From the NCBI GenBank assembly GCA_902489075.1, contig CABTYO010000010.1:1-64000 (forward strand): a stretch of DNA of 64,000 nt, given 5' to 3'. Source of the stretch: an uncultured Faecalicatena sp. Lineage in GTDB: Bacteria; Bacillota; Clostridia; Lachnospirales; Lachnospiraceae. The position numbers and the translations under genes were made by a program. The notes under the pieces are model-generated. The model was not told where the DNA came from, made no database searches, and saw only the letters and a list, made by a program, of their open reading frames with translations. Below, one piece after another: positions 24,975 through 33,997 of the stretch; within the stretch, counting starts at the first letter, position 1, and each line of letters begins with the position of its first letter.

Positions 24975-27074
24975 TTACATGCCAAGCATCTTTCGAGTCT
25001 TCCGGTATGTATGAACATATACCACATACAGTACTGCACAGACCAGAAATCCAAGCAGGAACACTTTTCCAAGGCACTGCACTTCCTCAGATGTAAATCT
25101 CATATCGTTGAACCAGGACATGCACAGTGAGAAAATAAGGGCAGCTCCGCAACCGATAACTGCTGGATACTGGAAGATTTTTTTCAACTGTTGTTTCAGA
25201 ATTTTGCTGCGGTAAGCAGGATTTGCACCCAGTTTCTGAAGGCTTAAGAATAGGCCCTGATTTTCCGAAGCCACGCTGATTCCCCTGACATAGCTCATGA
25301 TGGAAACAGAAGTCAGCATAATAATGAAGATATAGAGACAAAGCATGACATAGACCGCAACATTCTGCATGTATTCCTGATATTCGACCGCAATGAACTG
25401 GGGAGCGTATTTCCAGTCAAGAGGTGCTTCTTTCAGATCCGGTGAAAGACCAATACTTACACCGTAGCTATAGTCTTCGCCCTTTTCCATGGCACGTTTA
25501 TCTTCCCATGCATCATAATTTCCCATATGATCGGACAAGGGGCTTGTATGCCGCAGATAATCTATCTGCAGAGCCTTGGCAAATGCATAGGAATTGTGCA
25601 GATCTTCTACATCGAAGCCAATGATTTCTTCCCGGTACTGATTTCCCAGGGCAGCTGTGATTGCCTGATAATCTTTGTCGGACAGGATATAGGCATAGGG
25701 ATCGCTGATCCGGGATAGAGCGGTAAACTCTACAGAACCATCATAGGCAAGCTCATAGGTCTTATCTGCATCCGGATTTGTAACAGCATACAGTCCATCC
25801 ATATGATCCCAGATTGTTTCCTTGTAGTTGACCGGAGTGACAGTCTTGTACGTACCATTTTCTATGGAAACTTCCTGTCCACTCAACTGCTTGAAGATAC
25901 TCTCGGAGAAAAAGAGAGCCAGCTTTGCCTGCTTATCATCGACCTCTATATATTTACCATCATCTGTCATATCTCTCCTGTTATAGGAGATGACCAGATT
26001 ACATGCTTCATTCTCCTGATACCCGGTGACTGTCATCTTGTACTCGTCTGCCAGATTGTGAATATCCTCTTTGGTAACCTGCTTTTCTTCCACCGGGAAA
26101 TGAAGCAGGAACGCCTTCTGGTCCTTCTGGTCCAGAGACTGTGTCTGTGTCGCGTAGAGCATTCCGAAGAAAGCGGCGAACAGACAGCTGAACAATAGCA
26201 GAACTGCCACACACATATTTTTGGTTGTCGCCTTGGCGGAGAAACGCATCAGGCTGATGGATACCAGGTTTTTGTAATATTTCTCCTTATGGCGTCCGGC
26301 GGAGGACTGTGCCACCAGGCTGAGCATGAACATATAGATTCCGGCAAGCGATATCAGGTAGATGAGGTTAAAAACTGCGGGTATGTTGATGTGGAAAAAA
26401 TTAGCTGTAATGGAAGGGACGCCGATTCCAAGAAGAATTCCGACTACGATCAGAACCAGGCCTGTTTTCCCCATCCAGGATGGGATCGGCTTCACGGTTT
26501 CCGTCTTCTGTCCTTCTTTCAGGATATCCATGATATCGGTCCTCTTGACAAAGCGCATGCCATAGAAGAAGAGGATGACGGCGAGTACTGCGCAGAACAG
26601 AATCCCCACGATAAATCCTTTCGCTCCAAAGCGGTACTGCATTTCATCTGTTGACAGCAGGATGGAGTCAAATATTTTCCAGATTCCAAAGGACATCGGC
26701 ACAGCCAGTACCAGCCCGATCACGGAGCTGACGCAAGTCAGCATCACCAGTTCCCGGAACAAAAGCGGCTTCAAGGCTTTTTTCGGTGTGCCAAGTGCAA
26801 GCAGGACACCATATTCGCGGCTTTTATAACGGAAGAAGAGGCCGGATGCATAGACGGTGAAAATCATACAGCCGACGATGGTCACTGCCAGAAGCAGGTC
26901 TGCCATCTTTCGGGTATCCCCGCCGATTGGCAGGAACTCCTGCACAGTCGGCCCCAGATACATGAGGGCAAAGGCGGTGACCAATAATACGGACAGACAG
27001 ATGCAGAAGCCCAGCATCAGATACTGCCCCTGATTCTGTTTTCTTAATTTGGCAAAAATCTTATGCAGCGTCAT
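24975..27074 (-). CDS. BceB-type FtsX-family ABC permease
   Basis: 699 aa from ATG 27074, with GGAGG 11 nt upstream. It overlaps the ATPase gene by 14 nt. Ten membrane segments are expected: four clustered N-terminally (e.g. 'MLGFCICLSVLLVTAFALMY', 'AVTIVGCMIFTVYASGLFFR'), a large external domain at ~305-570, and more at the C-terminus ('MLCLYIFIIMLTSVSIMSYV'). The long extracellular insert between helices is the hallmark of BceB-type permeases, which act in detoxification of cell-wall antimicrobial peptides. 'KSREYGVLLALGTPKKALKP' is a typical FtsX coupling motif. The likely regulator pair (LytTR/GHKL) is divergent, rather than the usual BceRS type. Confidence 0.85.
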   Translation of the reverse strand: MTLHKIFAKLRKQNQGQYLMLGFCICLSVLLVTAFALMYLGPTVQEFLPIGGDTRKMADLLLAVTIVGCMIFTVYASGLFFRYKSREYGVLLALGTPKKALKPLLFRELVMLTCVSSVIGLVLAVPMSFGIWKIFDSILLSTDEMQYRFGAKGFIVGILFCAVLAVILFFYGMRFVKRTDIMDILKEGQKTETVKPIPSWMGKTGLVLIVVGILLGIGVPSITANFFHINIPAVFNLIYLISLAGIYMFMLSLVAQSSAGRHKEKYYKNLVSISLMRFSAKATTKNMCVAVLLLFSCLFAAFFGMLYATQTQSLDQKDQKAFLLHFPVEEKQVTKEDIHNLADEYKMTVTGYQENEACNLVISYNRRDMTDDGKYIEVDDKQAKLALFFSESIFKQLSGQEVSIENGTYKTVTPVNYKETIWDHMDGLYAVTNPDADKTYELAYDGSVEFTALSRISDPYAYILSDKDYQAITAALGNQYREEIIGFDVEDLHNSYAFAKALQIDYLRHTSPLSDHMGNYDAWEDKRAMEKGEDYSYGVSIGLSPDLKEAPLDWKYAPQFIAVEYQEYMQNVAVYVMLCLYIFIIMLTSVSIMSYVRGISVASENQGLFLSLQKLGANPAYRSKILKQQLKKIFQYPAVIGCGAALIFSLCMSWFNDMRFTSEEVQCLGKVFLLGFLVCAVLYVVYVHTYRKTRKMLGM

Positions 27075-27819
27075 GGGAATCTTCACCTCCAAGTACTCTT
27101 AGTACATCTAACAGCTGGTCCATAAACTCGCGGCGTGAGCCTGTGCGTACCAGTTCCTGGTTCACCTGTCCGTCTTTTAAGACGATCACCCGGTCACAGA
27201 AGGATGCGGCGTAGCTGTCATGGGTGACCATGAAAATGGTAGCATGGATTTCATTTTTTGCCTGCAGAAAGGCATCGATCACTGCCTTACAGGATTTACT
27301 GTCCAGGTTTCCGGTAGGTTCATCCGCAAGCAGGACATAAGGCTGGTTCATCATGGCGCGGGCAACAGCAGTACGCTGCTTCTCACCGCCGGAGATCTCG
27401 GCAGGATATTTCTCCATGATTTTCTCAATTCCGAATAAAGTACACAATTTCTGTGCTTTCGCCTCCATCTGCGGGATCGGCTTTTTGGCAATGATCTGGG
27501 GCAGGCAGATGTTTTCAAACACAGTCAGACCGTCCAGAAGCATGAAATCCTGGAAGACGAATCCTAAGTGTCTGTTGCGGATAGCTGCCAGGTGATTCTC
27601 ATCCAGCCCGGTCAGGTCCTTGTTATTGAGCAGGATTTCTCCGCTGTCGTGGGGGATAAAGCAGGAGATACAGTTGAGCAGTGTGGTCTTGCCGCTCCCG
27701 GACGGTCCCATGACTGCGACGAATTCCCCCTTGTTGACCTGGAACGTAATATCCTTTAATACCGGGTACACATTGGCACCTGTCTGATAACTTTTTGATA
27801 AATGATTGACTTTCAGCAT
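27061..27819 (-). CDS. BceA-type ABC transporter ATP-binding protein
   Basis: 252 aa from ATG 27819 (MLKVNHLSKSYQ), chosen for AAAGGAAG 8 nt upstream; the reading frame extends further but without a start site. Walker A 'GPSGSGKTT', Q-loop 'FQDFMLL', signature 'ISGGEKQRTAVARA', Walker B 'VLLADEPTGNLDSK' and switch His 'MVTHDS' are all intact. It powers the BceB-type permease encoded just downstream. It is the first gene of a two-gene minus-strand operon. Confidence 0.93.
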   Translation of the reverse strand: MLKVNHLSKSYQTGANVYPVLKDITFQVNKGEFVAVMGPSGSGKTTLLNCISCFIPHDSGEILLNNKDLTGLDENHLAAIRNRHLGFVFQDFMLLDGLTVFENICLPQIIAKKPIPQMEAKAQKLCTLFGIEKIMEKYPAEISGGEKQRTAVARAMMNQPYVLLADEPTGNLDSKSCKAVIDAFLQAKNEIHATIFMVTHDSYAASFCDRVIVLKDGQVNQELVRTGSRREFMDQLLDVLRVLGGEDSHDAA

Positions 27820-27903
27820 TGCTTTTACTTCCTTTCTTTTTTCATTTTGTTGATGGTTATATTCTATCGGATCACAGGAAAATAATATATCTGCCGGATT
27901 GTC

Positions 27904-27932
27904 AAGTTTGACATGGATTTTGTAAAGTTTGA
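27904..27932. promoter_or_regulatory. Direct repeat AAGTTTGA, 21-bp period (candidate LytTR site)
   Basis: AAGTTTGA occurs at 27904-27911 and again at 27925-27932, exactly 21 bp apart, upstream of the bceAB-type operon. LytTR regulators bind direct repeats two helical turns apart. A LytTR regulator gene starts 176 nt away on the other strand. A palindrome TGTCAA-GT-TTGACA (27900-27913) overlaps the first copy. Confidence 0.45.
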
Positions 27933-28107
27933 ACAGAAACACTTTGAAAATAGAATAAAAAATATTCCATAGAAAAAGATTGCAAATCACATGAGAAATA
28001 TGTTAGCCTTATGGAAGACTTTGCAAAAGGCAGCGGAAATCCGCATAGGAAAAGGACTGTTTTGTCAATGATAAAGGTGCCGGGATAAAGTAGAAGAGGT
28101 AGAGGAC

Positions 28108-28842
28108 ATGGAGATTGCAATCTGTGATGATGAGAAGGGATTAAGAACAGGGCTTAGAAAGGTGATTGAGACGAAGCTGCAGCTTGAGGGGATCGAGTAT
28201 GGGATCGAGGAGTATGCAAGCGGTGAGGCGCTTCTTGCCGGGATGGCGGAGAAGCTGCCTGACATTCTGTTCCTGGATATTGAGATGAGCGGTATGAACG
28301 GGATGGAGACGGCAAGGATGCTGCGCAGAAAGTACAAGGATACGATCATCGTGTTTGTGACGGCATACCCGGACTACGTGTTCCAGGGATATGAGGTCCA
28401 TGCGTTCCATTACATATTGAAGCCATACAGGGAAGAGAAGATCAGAGAAGTGCTGGAGAAGGCAATGGAAGAGGTGGGGCTTCAAGCGGAAAAGTATTAT
28501 CTGGTAGAACAGAAGAGTGGTACGCTGCGCCTTGCGTTTTCACAGGTGGTCTATTTCAAGAGTGAGGGCAGAAATGTGGAAGCAGTGTTGATATCTGATC
28601 CGGAAGGGTCAAAAAAAGTGGATAACTTTCCTGAAAGTGTCAGATTTTATGGAAAACTCAGTGAAATAGAGGGAGAAATGCCGCTGTATTTTATCCGTAT
28701 TCACAATCGGTATCTTGTGAACCTGAAATTTGTGGACAAGCTGGAGGGAAACAGTGTGGAGTGCGGCAGTATTTCCCTTCCGGTGAGCCGGGCATATAAA
28801 CAGGAGACGGCAGCTGCATTTGCGAAAATGATGCTGAGTTAG
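28108..28842 (+). CDS. LytTR-family response regulator
   Basis: 244 aa. Receiver domain ~1-120 with 'ICDDEKG', phospho-acceptor Asp in 'ILFLDIEMSGMNG', 'VTAYPDY' and 'KPY'. A LytTR DNA-binding domain covers ~140-240 ('VVYFKSEGRNVEAVL', 'FIRIHNRYLVNLKFVDKL'). It is followed 10 nt later by a GHKL kinase, the standard partner. LytTR regulators control peptide, bacteriocin or transporter genes, and the neighbouring BceAB-type operon is the obvious candidate target. Confidence 0.92.
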   Translation: MEIAICDDEKGLRTGLRKVIETKLQLEGIEYGIEEYASGEALLAGMAEKLPDILFLDIEMSGMNGMETARMLRRKYKDTIIVFVTAYPDYVFQGYEVHAFHYILKPYREEKIREVLEKAMEEVGLQAEKYYLVEQKSGTLRLAFSQVVYFKSEGRNVEAVLISDPEGSKKVDNFPESVRFYGKLSEIEGEMPLYFIRIHNRYLVNLKFVDKLEGNSVECGSISLPVSRAYKQETAAAFAKMMLS

Positions 28843-28852
28843 GAGGAGAACA

Positions 28853-30154
28853 GTGGAACGGTCAGATATCATAAAGGCAGTATTTGATGTAATGGGAGGA
28901 TCGCTCTATTTGGTCCAGACATGGTTTTTTTATCAGACGATCAGCAGCTTTTTGGAGCAGAGGAAGAGTCTTTTCTGCCGGGTGGTTAGTTTTTTGCTCG
29001 GCATTCCTGTGTGTATTATGGTAATCTTTCCCCGGGATATCTTTAATATTACAGCACTTCTTCCGCTGTTTCCAGCGATGCTTATAATTGGATTCAGGCA
29101 GAAGCTGTTGGTCAAAGTCTCCATCGTGCTCCTTTTTTTCCCAATCATCATCTCGCTCAATTTCCTGACCATGGACGTGTGCGGATGGTTCGTGGTCAAC
29201 TGCTTTGACAGAGATGATCTGGTCAATGCGGTGATCTCCAATACATCTATCTGGATTCAGGTCGGCTTCTGGTTCATATTTTTCAGACTCTTCAAGAAGA
29301 AATACCGGGAGGTGACGGCCGAACTGGATACCCAGTCCTGGCTGCTTCTGGATGCGATCTGTCTTGCGTCCCTGACTGCGGTAATCAGCTGTGTATACTA
29401 TACTCCAGAGCAGAGCTATAAGATCTGGTTCTGTATGCTGGCCTGCATGATCACGAATCTTTCGGCAGTCCGCCTTGTGTACTATCTGGCGGAGCATGTC
29501 CGTGGAAGGCTGATCGAGAAAAATATGAAGCTGCAGCAGGATTACTATCAGGAGCTGGAAGCGAACCAGCTGGAGATTCGGAAGTTTCGGCACGATATGA
29601 ATAATCATTTCAGCGTAGTATCGGAATTGCTGGAAGAGGGGAAAGAAACGGAAGCGAAAGAATATTTCAGGAGTCTGTCCGGGCAGCTTCGGGCGAGGAG
29701 CCGCACTTTCTGTAAGGACAGTATTGTCAACGCGGTGATCAATTCTAAGTACAACCGCGCGGTGGAGCAGGGGATTGACTGCTTTTTCAATATCGAGATC
29801 GACGCCCTCTGGTTTTTGAATAATCTGGATGTCTGCACGATTTTTTCCAATACACTGGACAATGCCATCGAGGCCTGCATGAAGGTGGCGGAAGAGAAAC
29901 GCAGGATTTCCTTAAAGGCCAGATGTACGGAAAACGGATATTTCAGCTATGAGATTACGAATTCCAAGAATCAGGAGATCCGGGTGGAAGAGGGGCGGTA
30001 CCGGACCTGGAAGAAGGATGTAAAGTCTCATGGGATCGGGATCGAAAACGTGCAGGATGTGGTGAAACGGTACGGGGGGACGATGAAGATCAGCTATGAC
30101 GATGAGACCTTTAGTGTCGTGATTCTGATCGCGGAGAACCGGAAACTGTGTTGA
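28853..30154 (+). CDS. GHKL-type sensor histidine kinase
   Basis: 433 aa, GTG start with AGGAGG 6 nt upstream. About six membrane helices fill residues ~15-210. The kinase part has the phospho-accepting His in 'RKFRHDMNNHFSVVSELLEE', N-box 'NTLDNAIEAC' and G-box 'HGIGIENVQDVVKRYGG'. This is the AgrC/VirS type that senses small peptides or membrane signals. It pairs with the LytTR regulator upstream. The stimulus is unknown; a lantibiotic-type compound would fit the BceAB neighbour. Confidence 0.9.
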   Translation: MERSDIIKAVFDVMGGSLYLVQTWFFYQTISSFLEQRKSLFCRVVSFLLGIPVCIMVIFPRDIFNITALLPLFPAMLIIGFRQKLLVKVSIVLLFFPIIISLNFLTMDVCGWFVVNCFDRDDLVNAVISNTSIWIQVGFWFIFFRLFKKKYREVTAELDTQSWLLLDAICLASLTAVISCVYYTPEQSYKIWFCMLACMITNLSAVRLVYYLAEHVRGRLIEKNMKLQQDYYQELEANQLEIRKFRHDMNNHFSVVSELLEEGKETEAKEYFRSLSGQLRARSRTFCKDSIVNAVINSKYNRAVEQGIDCFFNIEIDALWFLNNLDVCTIFSNTLDNAIEACMKVAEEKRRISLKARCTENGYFSYEITNSKNQEIRVEEGRYRTWKKDVKSHGIGIENVQDVVKRYGGTMKISYDDETFSVVILIAENRKLC

Positions 30155-30224
30155 GAAAAGGAATGAATCCCAGGATTTCTCATATACTTATGTTACAGAA
30201 TGTATTGTGGTCAGGGATGGGTGT

Positions 30225-30854
30225 ATGCAGGAATTAATGATTCAGATTTTGAACCAGTTTGGATATCTGGGAGTATGTTTTCTCATTGCAGTGGAAAATA
30301 TTTTCCCGCCGATTCCGTCGGAAGTGATTCTGACTTTCGGGGGATTTATGACGACCTATACCCGGCTGACCGTACCGGGTGTCGTGATATTTTCTACATT
30401 AGGCTCTATGATAGGGGCGCTTGTGCTGTACTGGGTGGGAACGGTCCTGAATCCGGAACGGCTGGAAACTCTGACGAAGGGGAAGCTTTTTAAGGTGCTG
30501 GGATTCGAGAAGGAAGACGTGGATAAGACGATACGCTGGTTTGATAAGCATGGGAAAAAGGCGATCCTTTTGGGACGGTGTGTTCCGATTATCAGAAGCC
30601 TGGTATCAGTCCCGGCGGGGATGGCGGGAATTGGCATGCCTGTCTTTCTGATTTATACGATGATCGGGAGTACCATCTGGAATATCATCCTTGTCTCACT
30701 GGGCGCGATCCTGGGGGCCTCCTGGGAAGTGGTGCTTGTGTATATTGCGAAATATTCCGCCTTTATCAAGGCAGTGCTGATTGCGGCGGTTTTGTTTCTG
30801 GCGGTCAGATTTATGTGGAAGAAAGTCTTCTGCAGGGGGGCGGATGCGAAGTAG
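30225..30854 (+). CDS. DedA-family membrane protein
   Basis: 209 aa from ATG 30225; other starts at 30207 (GTG) and 30237 are possible. DedA/SNARE-associated signatures: 'ENIFPPIPSEVILTFGGFM', 'KHGKKAILLGRCVPIIRSLV' and 'PAGMAGIGM'. DedA proteins are polytopic membrane proteins implicated in lipid-carrier (undecaprenyl phosphate) or phospholipid recycling and in proton-gradient upkeep. About four to five helices plus re-entrant loops are expected. It is a single gene with a terminator overlapping its stop codon. Confidence 0.88.
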   Translation: MQELMIQILNQFGYLGVCFLIAVENIFPPIPSEVILTFGGFMTTYTRLTVPGVVIFSTLGSMIGALVLYWVGTVLNPERLETLTKGKLFKVLGFEKEDVDKTIRWFDKHGKKAILLGRCVPIIRSLVSVPAGMAGIGMPVFLIYTMIGSTIWNIILVSLGAILGASWEVVLVYIAKYSAFIKAVLIAAVLFLAVRFMWKKVFCRGADAK

Positions 30855-30874
30855 AACAGCATCCGCCTCTTTTT
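30839..30874 (+). terminator. Terminator overlapping the dedA stop
   Basis: Arms GGCGGATGC (30839-30847) and GCATCCGCC (30859-30867), followed by TCTTTTT. The stop codon lies in the loop. Confidence 0.85.
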
Positions 30875-30896
30875 GCCGCGGAAGGGAAAAAGTAAC

Positions 30897-30966
30897 GATG
30901 GAACCGCAATGATGGAGCCGCAATGACGGAACCGCAATGATGGAACCACAATGATGGAGCCGCAAC
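30897..30966. repeat. Five tandem copies of a 14-bp unit
   Basis: Unit GATGGAACCGCAAT is repeated five times without gaps, with one or two substitutions per copy, between two convergent genes. It is intergenic and does not encode a protein. Confidence 0.9.
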
Positions 30967-31015
30967 AGGTACGGGTTTTGGCTTTTTATCTTCACGTACA
31001 GGCTGGCAGGATATT

Positions 31016-32425
31016 TTATGAAAGAAATGCAGGGATTCGGATCACTGCCAGGAAGCCCCCGTTTTTTCCATGGTCGAATTCCAGAGTCCCGTCGTGAGCC
31101 TGTGCGATCTGGCGGACAATCATCAGGCCAAGGCCGTGGCGCTGTCCGGTGGTGCTGCCGTCGCAGAGCATATAGTGGGGAGTTGTTTTTAATGCCAGCA
31201 GCTGTTCGTCGGAGATTCCGATTCCGTCATCATCGACAGAAATACTGCAGATCTCTTCATGGTAATCAACGGAAATATGGATCATGCAGCCCTGCGGATT
31301 ATGCACCTGTGCATTGATCACCAGGTTGGAAAGTGCACGTTTTAAGAGTTCTTTATCTACAAGGGACATACACATACTTAAGGTCTCGTCTATTTCCCAG
31401 TCGATTGGAAACTTATTTTCCACATCCAGATTCATAAAGTCAACGACGGTCTGCCGGATGATAGGAATGATATCGCAAAGCTCTGTGTGGAGCGGCTGCA
31501 TATTATATTCCAGCTTGGAGGCGAGGTTCAGGTCATTGATCAGATTTTTCATACGGATACTCTGCTGCTGGATCACGGCGGCTTTTTCGTGCTGCTCCTG
31601 TGTGAGGAGAGGGGACTCCGCCAATTGTCCTGCATAGCCCATGATCATAGACAGGGGCGTACGGATGTCGTGGGAAACCCCTGCAATCCAGTTGGCCCTT
31701 GCCTGCTCCTGTTTCCGAAGCTTCCCCTCCTGGTTTCTCAGCTTTTCGGAGGTGCGGTTGATGGCCTGGGTGATTTCCGAGAACAGGCCTTTTTCTTTGA
31801 TGTATACCTCATTTCCATCCGGCAGCTTCTGGATTCCGTCGATGATCGGCCCTACTGTTTTCAGAAGCCTGGTCGTAACGGACAGGTAAATAAACAGGAT
31901 CAGGAGAATGTTTGCAGCCAAAAACAGCAGAAGTATCTGGGGCGCATTTGCAATGATCTGATAGTCAAAAGTATTATACATATGTTTCCAATACCGGTCT
32001 TTTGGAAAACCCAGGACAATCAGCCCATCCGGATGGTCACTGGTGGTCGTGGGATAATCCTTTAAATAGGCACGGGAAAGGAAGGATATCATGTTGATGT
32101 CATATTTTAAAGGAATTTCGGTGGGGAGAAAGTCACTGTGCCAGGTGACCTCAAGGCTGTTTTTGTCGATGAGGATGGCCCAGGTATTTCCCGTTTTCAA
32201 TATCTGTGCCATGTCCTGCCCATCACTCTGCCCCAGAGAATATTTTCCATCCGCAGATTTCACCAGAGAGGCCGAAATCCTGTCGGCCAGATCCCATCCT
32301 CCGACATTTGCCCGTGAGCGTGTGGTGACCAGACACAGGAGCATAAAATTCAGAAACAGAATGAGAAACAGCGAAATCAGCAGCACGCCGAGAAAACGGC
32401 GGATTAATTTTGGAATGCTTTTCAC
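31016..32425 (-). CDS. Sensor histidine kinase (OmpR-type partner)
   Basis: 469 aa, GTG start overlapping the regulator stop (GTGA), AGGAGG upstream. Two membrane helices at ~10-32 ('LLISLFLILFLNFMLLCLVT') and ~165-188 bound an external sensor of ~130 residues. HisKA has the His in 'GVSHDIRTPLSMIMG'. HATPase motifs are 'NLVINAQVHN', 'DDDGIGIS' and 'GQRHGLGLMIVRQI'. It should phosphorylate the upstream OmpR-type regulator. No transporter lies immediately beside it, so the regulon is not evident. Confidence 0.92.
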   Translation of the reverse strand: MKSIPKLIRRFLGVLLISLFLILFLNFMLLCLVTTRSRANVGGWDLADRISASLVKSADGKYSLGQSDGQDMAQILKTGNTWAILIDKNSLEVTWHSDFLPTEIPLKYDINMISFLSRAYLKDYPTTTSDHPDGLIVLGFPKDRYWKHMYNTFDYQIIANAPQILLLFLAANILLILFIYLSVTTRLLKTVGPIIDGIQKLPDGNEVYIKEKGLFSEITQAINRTSEKLRNQEGKLRKQEQARANWIAGVSHDIRTPLSMIMGYAGQLAESPLLTQEQHEKAAVIQQQSIRMKNLINDLNLASKLEYNMQPLHTELCDIIPIIRQTVVDFMNLDVENKFPIDWEIDETLSMCMSLVDKELLKRALSNLVINAQVHNPQGCMIHISVDYHEEICSISVDDDGIGISDEQLLALKTTPHYMLCDGSTTGQRHGLGLMIVRQIAQAHDGTLEFDHGKNGGFLAVIRIPAFLS

Positions 32426-33132
32426 TTGTGTCCCTCCTTTGTAATGAGCTTATAGCCAAGTCCTTTCACTGTAATCAGAGATTCCGGCTGTGATGGGACC
32501 CGTTCGATTTTTTCGCGGATTCTCCGGATGTGCGCCATCAGGGAGTTCTCATAACCGTAAGGATTGTCGCCCCAAAGCGCTTCACAGAGCATATCGATGG
32601 TTACAATGCGCCCGGCATTGCGGGAGAGGGCGGATAAAAGTTCATATTCTTTTGCGGTGAGTGCCACACGTCCATCTTTAAGGATTACCTCTGCCCGCTC
32701 AAAATCGATGGAGCAGTGTGCAAGATGCACAAGAGGTGTTTCATCCTTGTAACATCTGCGCAGGATCACATTGATACGCAGGGTCAGCTCCTTTGGCAGG
32801 AAGGGTTTGACCATATAGTCATCCGCCCCGATTCCGAGCCCCTCAAACTTATCCTCATCTTCCCCCCGCGCGGTCAGGAAAAGCACAGGAAAATCCTGCG
32901 TCTTACGGATCTCTTTCAGCAGGGAAAACCCATCTCCGTCCGGCAGCATCACATCCAGTACCGCCAGTTCAGGCTGCCAGTCCCGGCAGATCTCCAGAGC
33001 CTCCTTTACAGTCGAAGCTGTCTGAATATTATAGTACCCCGCATCGCTTAAAATCGAGACAAGCATCGTCAGCAGATCCCTCTCATCATCGACCAGCAGG
33101 AGCTTCTTGCCCTTCAGATAGTCATATGTCAT
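32422..33132 (-). CDS. OmpR/PhoB-family response regulator
   Basis: 236 aa. Receiver ~10-125 with 'LLLVDDERDLL', phospho-acceptor Asp in 'LAVLDVMLPDGDG', 'LTARGED' and 'VKPF'. The winged-helix effector domain at ~140-232 has 'LTAKEYELLSALSRNAGRIV', 'LWGDNPYGYENSLMAHIRRI' and 'TVKGLGYKL'. It is the first gene of a two-gene operon with the histidine kinase. Confidence 0.94.
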   Translation of the reverse strand: MTYDYLKGKKLLLVDDERDLLTMLVSILSDAGYYNIQTASTVKEALEICRDWQPELAVLDVMLPDGDGFSLLKEIRKTQDFPVLFLTARGEDEDKFEGLGIGADDYMVKPFLPKELTLRINVILRRCYKDETPLVHLAHCSIDFERAEVILKDGRVALTAKEYELLSALSRNAGRIVTIDMLCEALWGDNPYGYENSLMAHIRRIREKIERVPSQPESLITVKGLGYKLITKEGHK

Positions 33133-33169
33133 AGCAAATCCTCCTCTCTTAATTTAAGAAAATTCTGAA

Positions 33170-33212
33170 AATGGAGAGCAAAAGGGTCTGACCCTTTTGC
33201 ATTTTCTCCATT
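33170..33212 (-). promoter_or_regulatory. Leader hairpin of the two-component operon
   Basis: A strong stem pairs GCAAAAGGGTC (33178-33188) with GACCCTTTTGC (33190-33200), extended by AATGGAGA/TCTCCATT at the base. On the minus strand it starts directly after a TATAAT box, with a palindrome ATCACGTGAT (33215-33224) just before. It would form in the 5' leader of the regulator mRNA. Confidence 0.5.
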
Positions 33213-33343
33213 ATATCACGTGATTTTAAAGGATTTGGGTTTGTGGCAGAAATGTAAGGTAAATGTAAGGTTATGTGGGAATGAAATAGCGGGACAGACA
33301 TTCTTTGTTTTGGTTTGAGTTAAAGAAAGAATTAAGATAAGCA

Positions 33344-33374
33344 ACTTTACTTTTGAATAGAAATAAAGTACAAT
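33344..33374 (+). promoter_or_regulatory. Promoter of the second abiE operon with overlapping inverted repeat
   Basis: TTTACT (33346-33351), a 17-nt spacer and TACAAT (33369-33374). ACTTTA (33344-33349) and TAAAGT (33364-33369), extended by TTT/AAA with one mismatch, form an inverted repeat across the spacer. It is a likely AbiEi operator, different in sequence from that of the first AbiE pair. Confidence 0.5.
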
Positions 33375-33403
33375 ATCTTTATAAAAGTAAAGGAGGGAGA
33401 AGT

Positions 33404-33997
33404 ATGAATATTCATCCTGATATATATGCGGAAATAAAGAAAAATAATAATATGATTACTACATCTCAAGTGATTGCTTTAGGATTCTCAAAAACACTGC
33501 TTACCAATTATGTAAAGGCAGGGTTGCTCGAAAGAAGCCGGCATGGAGTATATACCTTGCCGGAGGAAGCTTCTGATGATATGTATACACTGATGCTTCG
33601 GTCAGAATGGATTGTTTTTTCTCATGATTCAGCACTGTTTTTGGACGGATTGTCTGAACGGACTCCATTTATTCATTCCGTTACTATTCCAAGTAATGCA
33701 TCATTGCCGAATTCATTAAAGGGAGAATGCATTTGCTATTATATTAAGCCGGAACTGCATTCACTTGGCATGATTGAGAGAAAGACTACCTTTGGAAATA
33801 CAGTTCGGTGTTATAATATAGAACGCACAATCTGTGATCTGCTTCGCAGCAGAAGCCGTCTTGATGAGGAAACAGTAATAAGTGCTGTGAAAAATTATGC
33901 AGCCTTTCAAAATAAAGATTTAAACAGGCTGGCCTCCTATGCAGAGTACTTCAGAGTAAATAGAGAATTAAAGAGGTATATGGAGGTGCTGCTATGA
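33404..33997 (+). CDS. abiEi: AbiEi-type antitoxin (second copy)
   Basis: 197 aa from ATG 33404, with AAAGGAGG 7 nt upstream. N-terminal winged helix ('MITTSQVIALGFSKTLLTNY', 'LERSRHGVYTLPEE') and an AbiEi C-terminal body ('FSHDSALFLDGLSERTP', 'YNIERTICDLLRSRSRLDEE'). It should repress the operon and counter the AbiEii toxin. It overlaps the toxin gene by 4 nt. Clearly diverged from the AbiEi at 0.5 kb, so this is a separate acquisition rather than a duplication. Confidence 0.88.
   Translation: MNIHPDIYAEIKKNNNMITTSQVIALGFSKTLLTNYVKAGLLERSRHGVYTLPEEASDDMYTLMLRSEWIVFSHDSALFLDGLSERTPFIHSVTIPSNASLPNSLKGECICYYIKPELHSLGMIERKTTFGNTVRCYNIERTICDLLRSRSRLDEETVISAVKNYAAFQNKDLNRLASYAEYFRVNRELKRYMEVLL

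Noticed and set aside
30897..30966. Possible CRISPR array
   Set aside because: The 14-bp units are directly adjacent with no spacers, and no cas genes are present.
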